From positions 434,001 through 498,000 of the forward strand of contig NZ_PVTF01000005.1 of assembly GCF_003002815.1 (NCBI RefSeq): a stretch of DNA of 64,000 bases, given 5' to 3'. The notes under the pieces are model-generated. The model was not told where the DNA came from, did not search any database, and saw nothing but the letters and a program-made list of their open reading frames with translations. The stretch's first letter is position 1; each line of letters begins with the position of its first letter. The position numbers and the translations under genes are program-made. Below are positions 46,769 through 61,939 of this stretch, piece after piece. This DNA is from Umezawaea tangerina (GTDB lineage Bacteria > Actinomycetota > Actinomycetes > Mycobacteriales > Pseudonocardiaceae).

Positions 46769-46804
46769 CGGTCGGGCCCACGGCAATCGTTGTGGGCCCG
46801 ACCG
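46769..46804. terminator. Strong hairpin between aquaporin gene and Hpg operon
   Basis: A perfect 13-base inverted repeat (CGGTCGGGCCCAC and GTGGGCCCGACCG) with a 10-base loop lies between the convergent aquaporin and aminotransferase genes. It is suited to stop transcription from both sides and marks the left border of the Hpg NRPS cluster. Confidence 0.85.
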
Positions 46805-46890
46805 CGGCGCGCGGGTCTGCTCGCATTGCGAGCTGGACGCCCACACCAGGTGCGGGAACTGATCGGCGATGACCCGGTCGCGCTCGGTGG

Positions 46891-48204
46891 TCAGATCCGC
46901 GCGGTGATGAAACCGGTCAGCCGGTCGAGTCCCGTCTCGATCTGGTCGGTGGTCAGGGAGCTGCACGACAGCCGCATCTGGTGCGCGGCCACCTCGTCGT
47001 CGTCGTGGAAGTGGCGCATCGGCGTGAACAGGACGCCGTACCGGTTCGCCGCAACGTCGAGCAGTTCGTCGGTGACCGGGAACGGCACCGTCAGGCCCAC
47101 GAAGAAGCCGCCGCCGGGGGTGTTCCAGTGGACGCCGTCCAGGCCGCCGAGGCGTCGGGCGAGTCCTCGCAGGAGGCAGTCGAGGTTGCGGCGGTAGGTG
47201 TCGATCTGTCGGCGGTTGGCCCGCAGCAGGCTGCCCCCGTGCTTCAGCAGCATCCCGCCGACCAGGGCCTGGCTCACCGCGGAGGTGTTGACGGTGAGCA
47301 TGCTCTTCGCCTTGGACAGCTCGTCGGCGAGCAGTCCTCCGGCGCCGTCGCGTCCGGCGATGCGCTGGTCCGCGACCGCGAAACCCACCCTGGCACCGGG
47401 GAAGCAGGTCTTCGACAACGACCCGAGGTAGACCACCCGCTGACCGGTGTCGAGCGCCTTCAGCGTCGGAGGACGCTCCCCCTCCACGGCCTGGAAGAAC
47501 CCGTACGGGTTGTCCTCCAACAGGAGCAGGTCCTGTTCGGCGGCGATCTCCAGCAGCCGTGCCCGGCCTGGCAGGGTCATGCTGCGGCCGCTGGGGTTGG
47601 AGAAGTCGGGGACGAGGTACAGCGCGCGGGGCCGCAGCCCCTCGGCACGGGCGGCCGCGAGCTGTGCGAGCAGGTCGTCCGGGTCTACCCCGTCGGGGCC
47701 TTCCCGGACCGGGCGGACCGGCATGTCCAGCAGTCGTGCGGCGCCGGTCAACCCGACGTAGGTGGGTGCCACGGCCAGCAGGACGTCGCGGTCGGTGGCC
47801 CGCAAGGCGCGCAGCACCAACCAAAGCGCCTCCTGGGCGCCGACGGTGACCAGGATCGCCTCCGGGTCCACGGTGATCCCCTCGTCCAGCTCCAGTTGCC
47901 GGGCGATGAGTTCGTGGACGATGCCCTTGGTGCGCCCGTACTGGAACAGCTCCCGGTGGACCCGGGCCCGGTCGTACCCCTTCGTCTCCGCCAAGTGCAG
48001 GGCGTAAGCGTCGAGGTAGGCATGCAGGTCGGCGAGGTCGAAGCCGTCCTCGGTCGGCCTGCCGGGCGCGAAGGAGATCGCGTCCGGGAAGCGGCCCGCC
48101 ACCTCGTTGAGGAAGTTCATCGACCGCATCGCCGGGTCGGAGAGCGAGGCGTGCAGATCCGCCGGGTCGAGCCGGACCGACGTGGACGGCACGACCGCGG
48201 TCAT
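46891..48204 (-). CDS. hpgT: 4-Hydroxyphenylglycine aminotransferase
   Basis: This 437-residue PLP enzyme of fold type I performs the last step of hydroxyphenylglycine synthesis, converting 4-hydroxyphenylglyoxylate to L-Hpg, usually with tyrosine as amino donor. The PLP lysine is in GSLSKTCFPGARVGF, and the PLP-pocket motifs VPDFSNPSGRSM and LEDNPYGFF are clear. The ATG at 48204 overlaps the stop of the oxidase gene (ATGA). It is the last gene of the leftward operon. The family alone would allow other aromatic or branched substrates; the two preceding genes make Hpg the strong choice. Confidence 0.93.
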   Translation of the reverse strand: MTAVVPSTSVRLDPADLHASLSDPAMRSMNFLNEVAGRFPDAISFAPGRPTEDGFDLADLHAYLDAYALHLAETKGYDRARVHRELFQYGRTKGIVHELIARQLELDEGITVDPEAILVTVGAQEALWLVLRALRATDRDVLLAVAPTYVGLTGAARLLDMPVRPVREGPDGVDPDDLLAQLAAARAEGLRPRALYLVPDFSNPSGRSMTLPGRARLLEIAAEQDLLLLEDNPYGFFQAVEGERPPTLKALDTGQRVVYLGSLSKTCFPGARVGFAVADQRIAGRDGAGGLLADELSKAKSMLTVNTSAVSQALVGGMLLKHGGSLLRANRRQIDTYRRNLDCLLRGLARRLGGLDGVHWNTPGGGFFVGLTVPFPVTDELLDVAANRYGVLFTPMRHFHDDDEVAAHQMRLSCSSLTTDQIETGLDRLTGFITARI

Positions 48205-49343
48205 CGGACACCGCCCGGAGCAGGACGACCGTCCGCCACTCGTGCCGTCAGCCGCCGGGCGGCGTCGAGGTCGGCGCAGCCGGACAGCTCCAGGGCGGAG
48301 AGCAGTTCGGCGGCGAGCAGGTCGAGAACCCGGCGGACGCCTGCCTCGCCGTCGACGGCGAGCCCCCACAGCACGGGCCTGCCGAGCAGGACACCGCTCG
48401 CGCCCAGCGCCAGCGCCCTCAGGACGTCGGTGCCGCCGCGGATCCCGCTGTCCAGCAGCACCCCGCACCGCTCGGGCAGGGCCTCGCGCACCGCGGACAG
48501 CATGTCCACGCTGGCCACGGCACCGTCGAGCTGGCGTCCGCCGTGGTTGGAGACCACCACGGCGTCCGCGCCGAGTTCGGCGACGCGCGCCGCGTCCCGC
48601 GGGTCCAGGACCCCCTTGACGATCAGCGGCAGCCGGGTGCTCTCCCGCAGCCGGGCGAGGTCGTCCCAGCCCAGCCCGACCGCGAAGGCCTCGGCGGTGT
48701 GCACGGCGACGGCGGAGGCACCGGGTCGCCGTTCGTGGGTCGACCGGAGGCTCGCCGGGTCCAGGTGGGCGGCGGCCACGTCCGTCGGCAGCGCGAAGCC
48801 GTTGCGCAGGTCGCGCAGCCGGCGGCCCATCCGCGGGACGTCCACGGTCACCACGAGCGCCGCGCATCCGGCTTCCTCGGCCCGGCGGACCACGTCGGCC
48901 GTGGCCCCGGCGTCCCGCAGGCAGTACAGCTGGAACCAGGTGACCCCACCCTGCGCGGTCACGGACTCGACGGGTTGGCTGCTCAGCATGGACAGGGTGA
49001 ACGGCACCCCGGCCGCCGCGGCGGCCCTCGCCGTCGCCCGCTCCCCGTCCGGGTGCACCAACCGCTGGTACGCCATCGGCGCGACGGCGACCGGAAGGGC
49101 GGCGGCCGGGGCGCCGGGCAGCTCGGCCCTGGTGTCGCAGCCGGGGCTGCCGGTGAGGACCCTGGGGACGAGCCCGATCCGGTCCAGTGCCCTCCGGTTG
49201 GCCGCCAGGGTCAGTTCGGTGTCGCTGCCGCCCGCCACGAAGTCCCAGATCCCGGCGGGCAGCACCCGCTGCGCCACGGCCGCGAACTCCGCCACGGACA
49301 CCGGTCCCGAACCGGTCGTGACGGGATCGGCCACGGCGGTCAC
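48201..49343 (-). CDS. hmo: 4-Hydroxymandelate oxidase
   Basis: This 380-residue FMN-dependent alpha-hydroxy acid oxidase converts 4-hydroxymandelate to 4-hydroxyphenylglyoxylate. The FMN-site and active-site residues are in APMAYQRLVHPDGE, SNHGGRQLDG and LLDSGIRGGTDV. The GTG start overlaps the stop of the hydroxymandelate synthase gene (GTGA), so the pathway genes are coupled. A lactate- or glycolate-oxidase role is possible by fold but unlikely here. Confidence 0.94.
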   Translation of the reverse strand: MTAVADPVTTGSGPVSVAEFAAVAQRVLPAGIWDFVAGGSDTELTLAANRRALDRIGLVPRVLTGSPGCDTRAELPGAPAAALPVAVAPMAYQRLVHPDGERATARAAAAAGVPFTLSMLSSQPVESVTAQGGVTWFQLYCLRDAGATADVVRRAEEAGCAALVVTVDVPRMGRRLRDLRNGFALPTDVAAAHLDPASLRSTHERRPGASAVAVHTAEAFAVGLGWDDLARLRESTRLPLIVKGVLDPRDAARVAELGADAVVVSNHGGRQLDGAVASVDMLSAVREALPERCGVLLDSGIRGGTDVLRALALGASGVLLGRPVLWGLAVDGEAGVRRVLDLLAAELLSALELSGCADLDAARRLTARVADGRPAPGGVR

Positions 49344-50404
49344 AGGGACACTCCCTCGGAGGCCAGCCGCTCCGCCTCGACCGCTTCGTAGAGGGCCTTG
49401 ATGTTGCCGCTGCCGAAGGTGCGGGCGCCGAAGCGCTCGATCACCTCGTAGAACAGCGTGCTGTCCGGGTGGGTGGAGCGGGTGAAGATCTGGAACAGCT
49501 GGCCGTCCTGGTCCTCGTCCACCAGCACGTTCAGCTCACGCAGGCCGGCGATGGTGTGCCGGGTCAGGTCGAGGTGGCCTGCCAGCAGGGTGTAGTAGGC
49601 CTCGGGGGCGGTCAGGAAGTCGACTCCGCGCTTCTGGAGGGTGCCGACGGCCTCGACGATGTCCGTGGCGGTGAAGGCGAGGTGCTGCACTCCGGGCCCG
49701 CCGTGCCGCTCCAGGAAGCGGTTGATCTGGCCGGGCTCGGCGGTGGCGTCCGGCTGGATCAGGGTCAGGGTGATCTCGCCGGACGCGCTCTGCACCACCT
49801 GCGACTCCATCGCCTGGGCGCCGACCCTGATGAGCTCGGTGAAGATGGTCCGGAAGCCGAGCACCCGCGTGTAGTGCTCCACCGTGCGGTCGAGCTCGCC
49901 CGCCTCGATGCAGATCGCGAAGTGGTCGAGTTCGGTGAGGAGTTCACCCGCGCCCGCCGCGTCGGCGTCCTCGACCGGGGTGAAGCCCGGCGGCACCGCG
50001 AAGTCGCCGCCGGCTTCGGTCAGGGTGTGCACCACGTCCCCGAAGCCCTCGATCACCGCGGTGGTGCGGCCGTCGGCGTGCCGGTACGGCGGGGCGACCG
50101 CGACCGCCCCGCGTGCCACGGCGGCGCCGAAGGCCACGAAGACGTCGGTCACGGTGAGCGCGATGTCGGCCACACCGTCCCCGTGGGCCCGGACGTAGCG
50201 GGCCGCCGGGTGGTCGTCGGTACGGGCCTGGGTGAGGACGAGGGTGATCCGACCCTGCCGCAGGGCGAGGGAGTCGGCCTCCGCCGTGGCGGCGCGGGCG
50301 ACCGGGCGGAAACCGTAGTGGTCGGTCAGCTCGGCCGAGGCCGCCGCCAGGTCGGCGACGTAGAACTCGACGTGGCCGAGGCGGAAGTCGGGCGCGTGGG
50401 TCAT
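49340..50404 (-). CDS. hmaS: 4-Hydroxymandelate synthase
   Basis: This 354-residue non-heme iron dioxygenase turns 4-hydroxyphenylpyruvate into 4-hydroxymandelate, the first committed step to Hpg. It has the two-vicinal-oxygen-chelate layout of HPPD-type enzymes. The 2-His-1-Glu iron ligands are visible in ELDHFAICI, VQHLAF and FYEVIER. By fold it could be the tyrosine-catabolic enzyme HPPD, but the coupled oxidase, the aminotransferase and an Hpg-coding A domain settle the assignment. The ATG at 50404 follows GAAAGG. Confidence 0.94.
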   Translation of the reverse strand: MTHAPDFRLGHVEFYVADLAAASAELTDHYGFRPVARAATAEADSLALRQGRITLVLTQARTDDHPAARYVRAHGDGVADIALTVTDVFVAFGAAVARGAVAVAPPYRHADGRTTAVIEGFGDVVHTLTEAGGDFAVPPGFTPVEDADAAGAGELLTELDHFAICIEAGELDRTVEHYTRVLGFRTIFTELIRVGAQAMESQVVQSASGEITLTLIQPDATAEPGQINRFLERHGGPGVQHLAFTATDIVEAVGTLQKRGVDFLTAPEAYYTLLAGHLDLTRHTIAGLRELNVLVDEDQDGQLFQIFTRSTHPDSTLFYEVIERFGARTFGSGNIKALYEAVEAERLASEGVSL

Positions 50405-50512
50405 GGCAGGACCTTTCGTCGGGTGGTGGGAGTACTGGGAGCGACGCGGGTGGGGCGGTGCTTCAGGCGAGGGCGGGTGACGCGCCGGACGCGGATCCGG
50501 GGCGGCATCGGA

Positions 50513-50725
50513 TCACCCGTCGCTCATGGCGGCGACGAGACTGGCAGGCCGCAGGTCCGTCCAGTTCTGCTCGATGTGGGACAGGCAGGCCTGCCGGGAC
50601 CCCGGACCGTGGACGGTGGTCCAGCCGGCGGGAACATCGAGAGCGGCGGGCCAGAGCGAGTGCTGGTTCTCCTCGTTCACCAGCACGAGGTAGGTGGCTT
50701 CTTCGTCTTCGAAGGGGTTCGTCAT
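50513..50725 (-). CDS. MbtH-like protein
   Basis: This 70-residue MbtH protein is the activating partner of A domains. The signature is complete: [17 protein letters not shown], then [14 protein letters not shown]. The ATG at 50725 lies 56 bases after the stop of the large synthetase and 108 bases before hmaS, within one operon. It presumably serves the Ser and Hpg A domains. A broken relative lies at 61034-61158. Confidence 0.96.
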   Translation of the reverse strand: MTNPFEDEEATYLVLVNEENQHSLWPAALDVPAGWTTVHGPGSRQACLSHIEQNWTDLRPASLVAAMSDG

Positions 50726-50781
50726 GGGTGTTCTCTCTTCTCACCTGATTGGCGGGTAGGGACGGGCAGGGAGGGACCGGC

Positions 50782-58614
<7,833 letters not shown>

Positions 58615-59075
58615 GAGTGGTCAACTTCCGGTCGGCAGAGGTCTGATGGGGTCGAGGGCCGCCGCGGGATCGTCCGGTCCCACCCGGTCGATCCGGGTGG
58701 CGGCGAGGCGGGTAGCGCGGGTGACGGCGGCGGGCCGGACCCCGGTACCCGGTGGACCGCCTGATCGGTCACCGTCGGCCGGGGCCTGATCCCGAGTCCA
58801 CCGGGGACGGTCCGGCCACCACCGAACGTCGCGAGGTCGACCGCCGACCGGACCGGCTGCTGGATTGCCACCGCTGAACCTCCCTGCGATTCCGTTTGGA
58901 CGTCGCGCATGCCATCGTCGGCGCGCGCCGTCGCGTCCGGCGGCAATAACACCGGCAATCCAGGTGCGTTCTTTCGCGGTGTCTCCGCAAATTGCCGCTC
59001 CGACTGCCGGTACCGACGAGCGCCGCTCGCTAATTTCGTACTTGATTCCAGATCGGACGCGGAATGAGGGAAAAC
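58615..59075. promoter_or_regulatory. Divergent promoter region of the Hpg cluster
   Basis: This 461-base region separates the leftward synthetase operon from the rightward PCP-E gene. The half near 58930-59060 is AT-richer. The heptamer CGGCAAT occurs twice in direct orientation (58941-58947, 58953-58959) and once inverted (58991-58997), a possible binding array. A long frame crosses the region on the minus strand but shows no family features, and no regulator gene is present. Confidence 0.45.
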
Positions 59076-60857
59076 GTGACCAGTCCTTTCGATGCAGTGA
59101 ATTCGGGTGTGACCGGGGGAACTCCGGCCACCCGCCATCAGCGCATCCTTTGCCAACTGGTCGCCGACGTCCTCGGGGTCGGCGACGTCGGGATCGGCGA
59201 CGGGTTCGTGGCGCTGGGCGGGGACAGCATCATCGCCATGCAGCTCGTCAGCCGGGCGCGGAAGGCCGGTCTGCGGATCACCGTCGGCGACGTGCTGGCG
59301 CAGCCGGACGTGGAAGCACTGGCGCGGACGGCCACCCCGTTGGCCCAGGAGCCCGCGCCCGTCGCGGACCGCGGGGTGGGGCCGGTCGCCACCACCCCGA
59401 TCATGCGCTGGTTCCGGGAACGCGGTGGCGTGGTCGACACCTACAACCAGTTCGCGGTCCTGCGGACGCCCTCAGGGCTGACCGAACCCCGTCTGATCTC
59501 GATGGTGCAAGCCCTGTTCGACCACCACGACATGCTGCGCCTGCGGCTCTCCACGTCGGGCGACGAGGCGGACTGGGTGTTGGAGACCCGGCCGGTGGGC
59601 GCGGTCGACGCGGCCTCGGCCATCCGGCGGACCGACGTGACGGGCCACCCCGAGCAGGAGTGGGCCGCGCTGGTGCGGCAGGAGTCGGACGCGGCGCGCG
59701 ACAGGCTGCGCCCCACCGAGGGCAACGTCCTGCAGGCCGTGTGGTTCGACGCGGGACCGGATCGTCAGGGCCTGCTCGCCCTGGTCGTCCACCACCTGGC
59801 CGTCGACTCGATCTCCTGGCGCGTCCTGGCCGCAGACCTCTCGACGGCCTGGCAGGCCGTCGAGCGGGGTGCCGCGATCACCCTCGACCCGGTGCCGACC
59901 TCGTTCCGCCGCTGGTCGGGAGTGCTCGGCGAGCAGGCGCAGGCACAGGCCACCGTCGCGCAGCTCCCCGGCTGGCTCGACCTGTTGCGTCCCGGCGCCG
60001 CCCGGTTCGGCGACCGGGCGAGGGTGCCCGGCCAGGACGTGGAGAGCCGGGACCGGAGCTTCACCGAGTCCCTGCCCGCCGAGTTCACCGAGGCGCTGCT
60101 GACCACGGTGCCGTCGCTGTTCAACGCCGGTGTCAACGACGTTCTCCTCGCCGGTCTCGCGCAGGCCATGGGCGACTGGCACGGCCGACGCGGCACGGCG
60201 GGCGACGGCACCGCGTTGCTGCACCTGGAGGGCCACGGCAGGGAGGAGGTGCTCGCGGAGGTGGACGTCTCCCGCACCGTCGGCTGGTTCACCGGCCTGT
60301 TCCCGATCAGGCTCGACCTGGGTGAACCGCACCGGGGGGACGCGCACGCCGCGGGGGCGGCGGTGGGGCACGCGGTGCGGCAGGTCAAGGAGCGGATGCG
60401 CGGCGTCCCCGACAAGGGAGTCCGGTACGGCCTGCTCCGCTACCTGAACCCGCTGACGGGGGCACTGCTGGAGGAGGCGGCGCAGCCGGAGTTCGTCTTC
60501 AACTACCTGGGCCGATTCGAGGTCTCCGACGACGACTGGTCGGTCGTACCGGAGTACGGGACCGGTTTGGACGACACCGGATCGGGCATGCCGATGGCCC
60601 ACAGCATCGAGGTCAACGTGGCCACCGTGGACCGGGCGGACGGCCCGGCGCTGCGGGCGACCTGGACCTGGGCCGACAGCGTCGTGTCCGAGGCGGACAC
60701 CCGCGAGCTGGCGGAGTCGTGGTTCCGGATGCTCCGGGCCCTGGTCGCGCACGCCCGCGAACCCGGAGCGGGCGGACTCGCCCCACCCGACCTGACCCTG
60801 AGCTCGCTCAGCCTGCAGGAACTCGAAGAGATCCAATCCGATCTGCGGCCCTTCTGA
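59076..60857 (+). CDS. Free-standing NRPS PCP-epimerization protein
   Basis: This 593-residue protein has only a carrier domain (about 20-95, ALGGDSIIAM, the GGDS form usual before E domains) and an epimerization domain (about 110-560). E-domain motifs are in order: HHLAVDSISW, EGHGRE, TVGWFTGLFP, GVRYGLLRYL and FVFNYLGRF. It therefore converts a carrier-bound L-aminoacyl or peptidyl group to the D form. There is no A or C domain, so the carrier must be charged in trans. The D-accepting C1 domain of the divergent synthetase is a logical recipient. I chose the GTG at 59076 with GAGGG just before it, rather than the ATG four codons upstream that overlaps this site. Confidence 0.93.
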   Translation: MTSPFDAVNSGVTGGTPATRHQRILCQLVADVLGVGDVGIGDGFVALGGDSIIAMQLVSRARKAGLRITVGDVLAQPDVEALARTATPLAQEPAPVADRGVGPVATTPIMRWFRERGGVVDTYNQFAVLRTPSGLTEPRLISMVQALFDHHDMLRLRLSTSGDEADWVLETRPVGAVDAASAIRRTDVTGHPEQEWAALVRQESDAARDRLRPTEGNVLQAVWFDAGPDRQGLLALVVHHLAVDSISWRVLAADLSTAWQAVERGAAITLDPVPTSFRRWSGVLGEQAQAQATVAQLPGWLDLLRPGAARFGDRARVPGQDVESRDRSFTESLPAEFTEALLTTVPSLFNAGVNDVLLAGLAQAMGDWHGRRGTAGDGTALLHLEGHGREEVLAEVDVSRTVGWFTGLFPIRLDLGEPHRGDAHAAGAAVGHAVRQVKERMRGVPDKGVRYGLLRYLNPLTGALLEEAAQPEFVFNYLGRFEVSDDDWSVVPEYGTGLDDTGSGMPMAHSIEVNVATVDRADGPALRATWTWADSVVSEADTRELAESWFRMLRALVAHAREPGAGGLAPPDLTLSSLSLQELEEIQSDLRPF

Positions 60858-61033
60858 GGAAGTCGACGCCGAAATGGACCGATCGTGGTCGAGGACATCC
60901 TTTCCCTCTGGCCGGAAAGCCTCTTCTTCTCACCCGCTGTTCTACCGGGAAAAGCGCAGCCCTTACCGAGATCGGTCGGGAAGGCGCGCCGGACCTGATC
61001 GCCATGACCCGACCACCTCGAAAGGACGATTCC

Positions 61034-61158
61034 GTGAACAACGCGTTCGACGAAATGGTTCCTCTCCCGTCGTGGCCAATGCGGAGCGACAGCACTCCCC
61101 GTGGCCCGCGAACATCGACGTGCCCGCCTGCCGGGCCGACGTCCACCGGGGAGTCGCG
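61034..61158 (+). pseudogene. Broken mbtH remnant
   Basis: A GTG at 61034 with AAAGGA upstream begins VNNAFDE, like an MbtH N-terminus. One base out of frame the match continues with VVANAERQHSPWPANIDVPA and a following VH, closely matching [18 protein letters not shown] of the intact MbtH at 50513. The C-terminal half (CLxxIxxxWxDLRP) is missing and the thioesterase gene begins directly. A one-base frameshift plus a 3' deletion explains this. The 176 bases before it, after the PCP-E stop, hold nothing else I recognise. Confidence 0.7.
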
Positions 61159-61929
61159 GTGAGCGGCGTACTGGACACCACGCTGGTGCCCCTGCACCGG
61201 ACACCGAACGCCGAGCGGACTCTGGTCGGCCTGACCTTCTTCGGCGGTGGCACGGCCGCCTACCGGCCGTGGGTCGAGCACATGCCCGCGGGGACGAACC
61301 TGGTCGTGCTCTGCTACCCCGGCAGGGAGGGGCGGTTCGCCGAGGACTTCGCCCGTGACTGGGACGAACTGGCAGCCGATGTCACCCGATCGCTGCGCGA
61401 AGCCGACCTCGGCCCGTACGTCCTCTTCGGACACAGCATGAGCGGTTGGATGGCCTTCGACGTGGCCGCCCGGCTCGACGGCGACGGGGCGAGGAAGCCC
61501 GAAGCGCTCGTCCTGTCCTCCTGCAACGCCCCGGACCGCGGTCTGACCGACAGCGAACTCCTCCCCACCCCCCAGGACACGGACGACCGACTCCTGGAGT
61601 GGCTGGGAACCCATGGCCTGCTGCCCCAGCACGTCCGCGACCACCCAGGCCTGACCGAGGTCGCCCTGGAGCTGATCCGGGCCGACATCGACGTCCGCAA
61701 CACCTTCGTCTACGGCGGCGCCGAGGTGGGCGTGCCGCTCCAGGTGTTCTTCGGCGCCGACGATCCGTTGATCAGCGCCGACGCGGCTGCCCGGTGGAGC
61801 GCCCTGGCCACCGGCCCGTACCGGTACGACGTGCTCGGCGGCGGCCACTTCTACACCCCGGAGATCTGGCAGTCCCTCCCGAGCCGGATCGCCTCGATCA
61901 CCCCGGCCGCGACCGGCTCTGCCTCCTGA
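61159..61929 (+). CDS. Type II thioesterase
   Basis: This 256-residue editing thioesterase has FFGGGTAAYRPW at the N-terminus, the nucleophile in GHSMSG, the acidic residue in FGADDPLI and the catalytic His in GGGHFYTPE. The triad is complete, unlike in the thioesterase at 16785. I chose the GTG at 61159, five bases after GGGGAG; the frame is open further upstream but that part belongs to the mbtH remnant. Eleven bases separate it from the next synthetase. It should remove stalled or misloaded groups from the carriers of the Hpg cluster. Confidence 0.9.
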   Translation: MSGVLDTTLVPLHRTPNAERTLVGLTFFGGGTAAYRPWVEHMPAGTNLVVLCYPGREGRFAEDFARDWDELAADVTRSLREADLGPYVLFGHSMSGWMAFDVAARLDGDGARKPEALVLSSCNAPDRGLTDSELLPTPQDTDDRLLEWLGTHGLLPQHVRDHPGLTEVALELIRADIDVRNTFVYGGAEVGVPLQVFFGADDPLISADAAARWSALATGPYRYDVLGGGHFYTPEIWQSLPSRIASITPAATGSAS

Positions 61930-61939
61930 GGAGTCCCCT

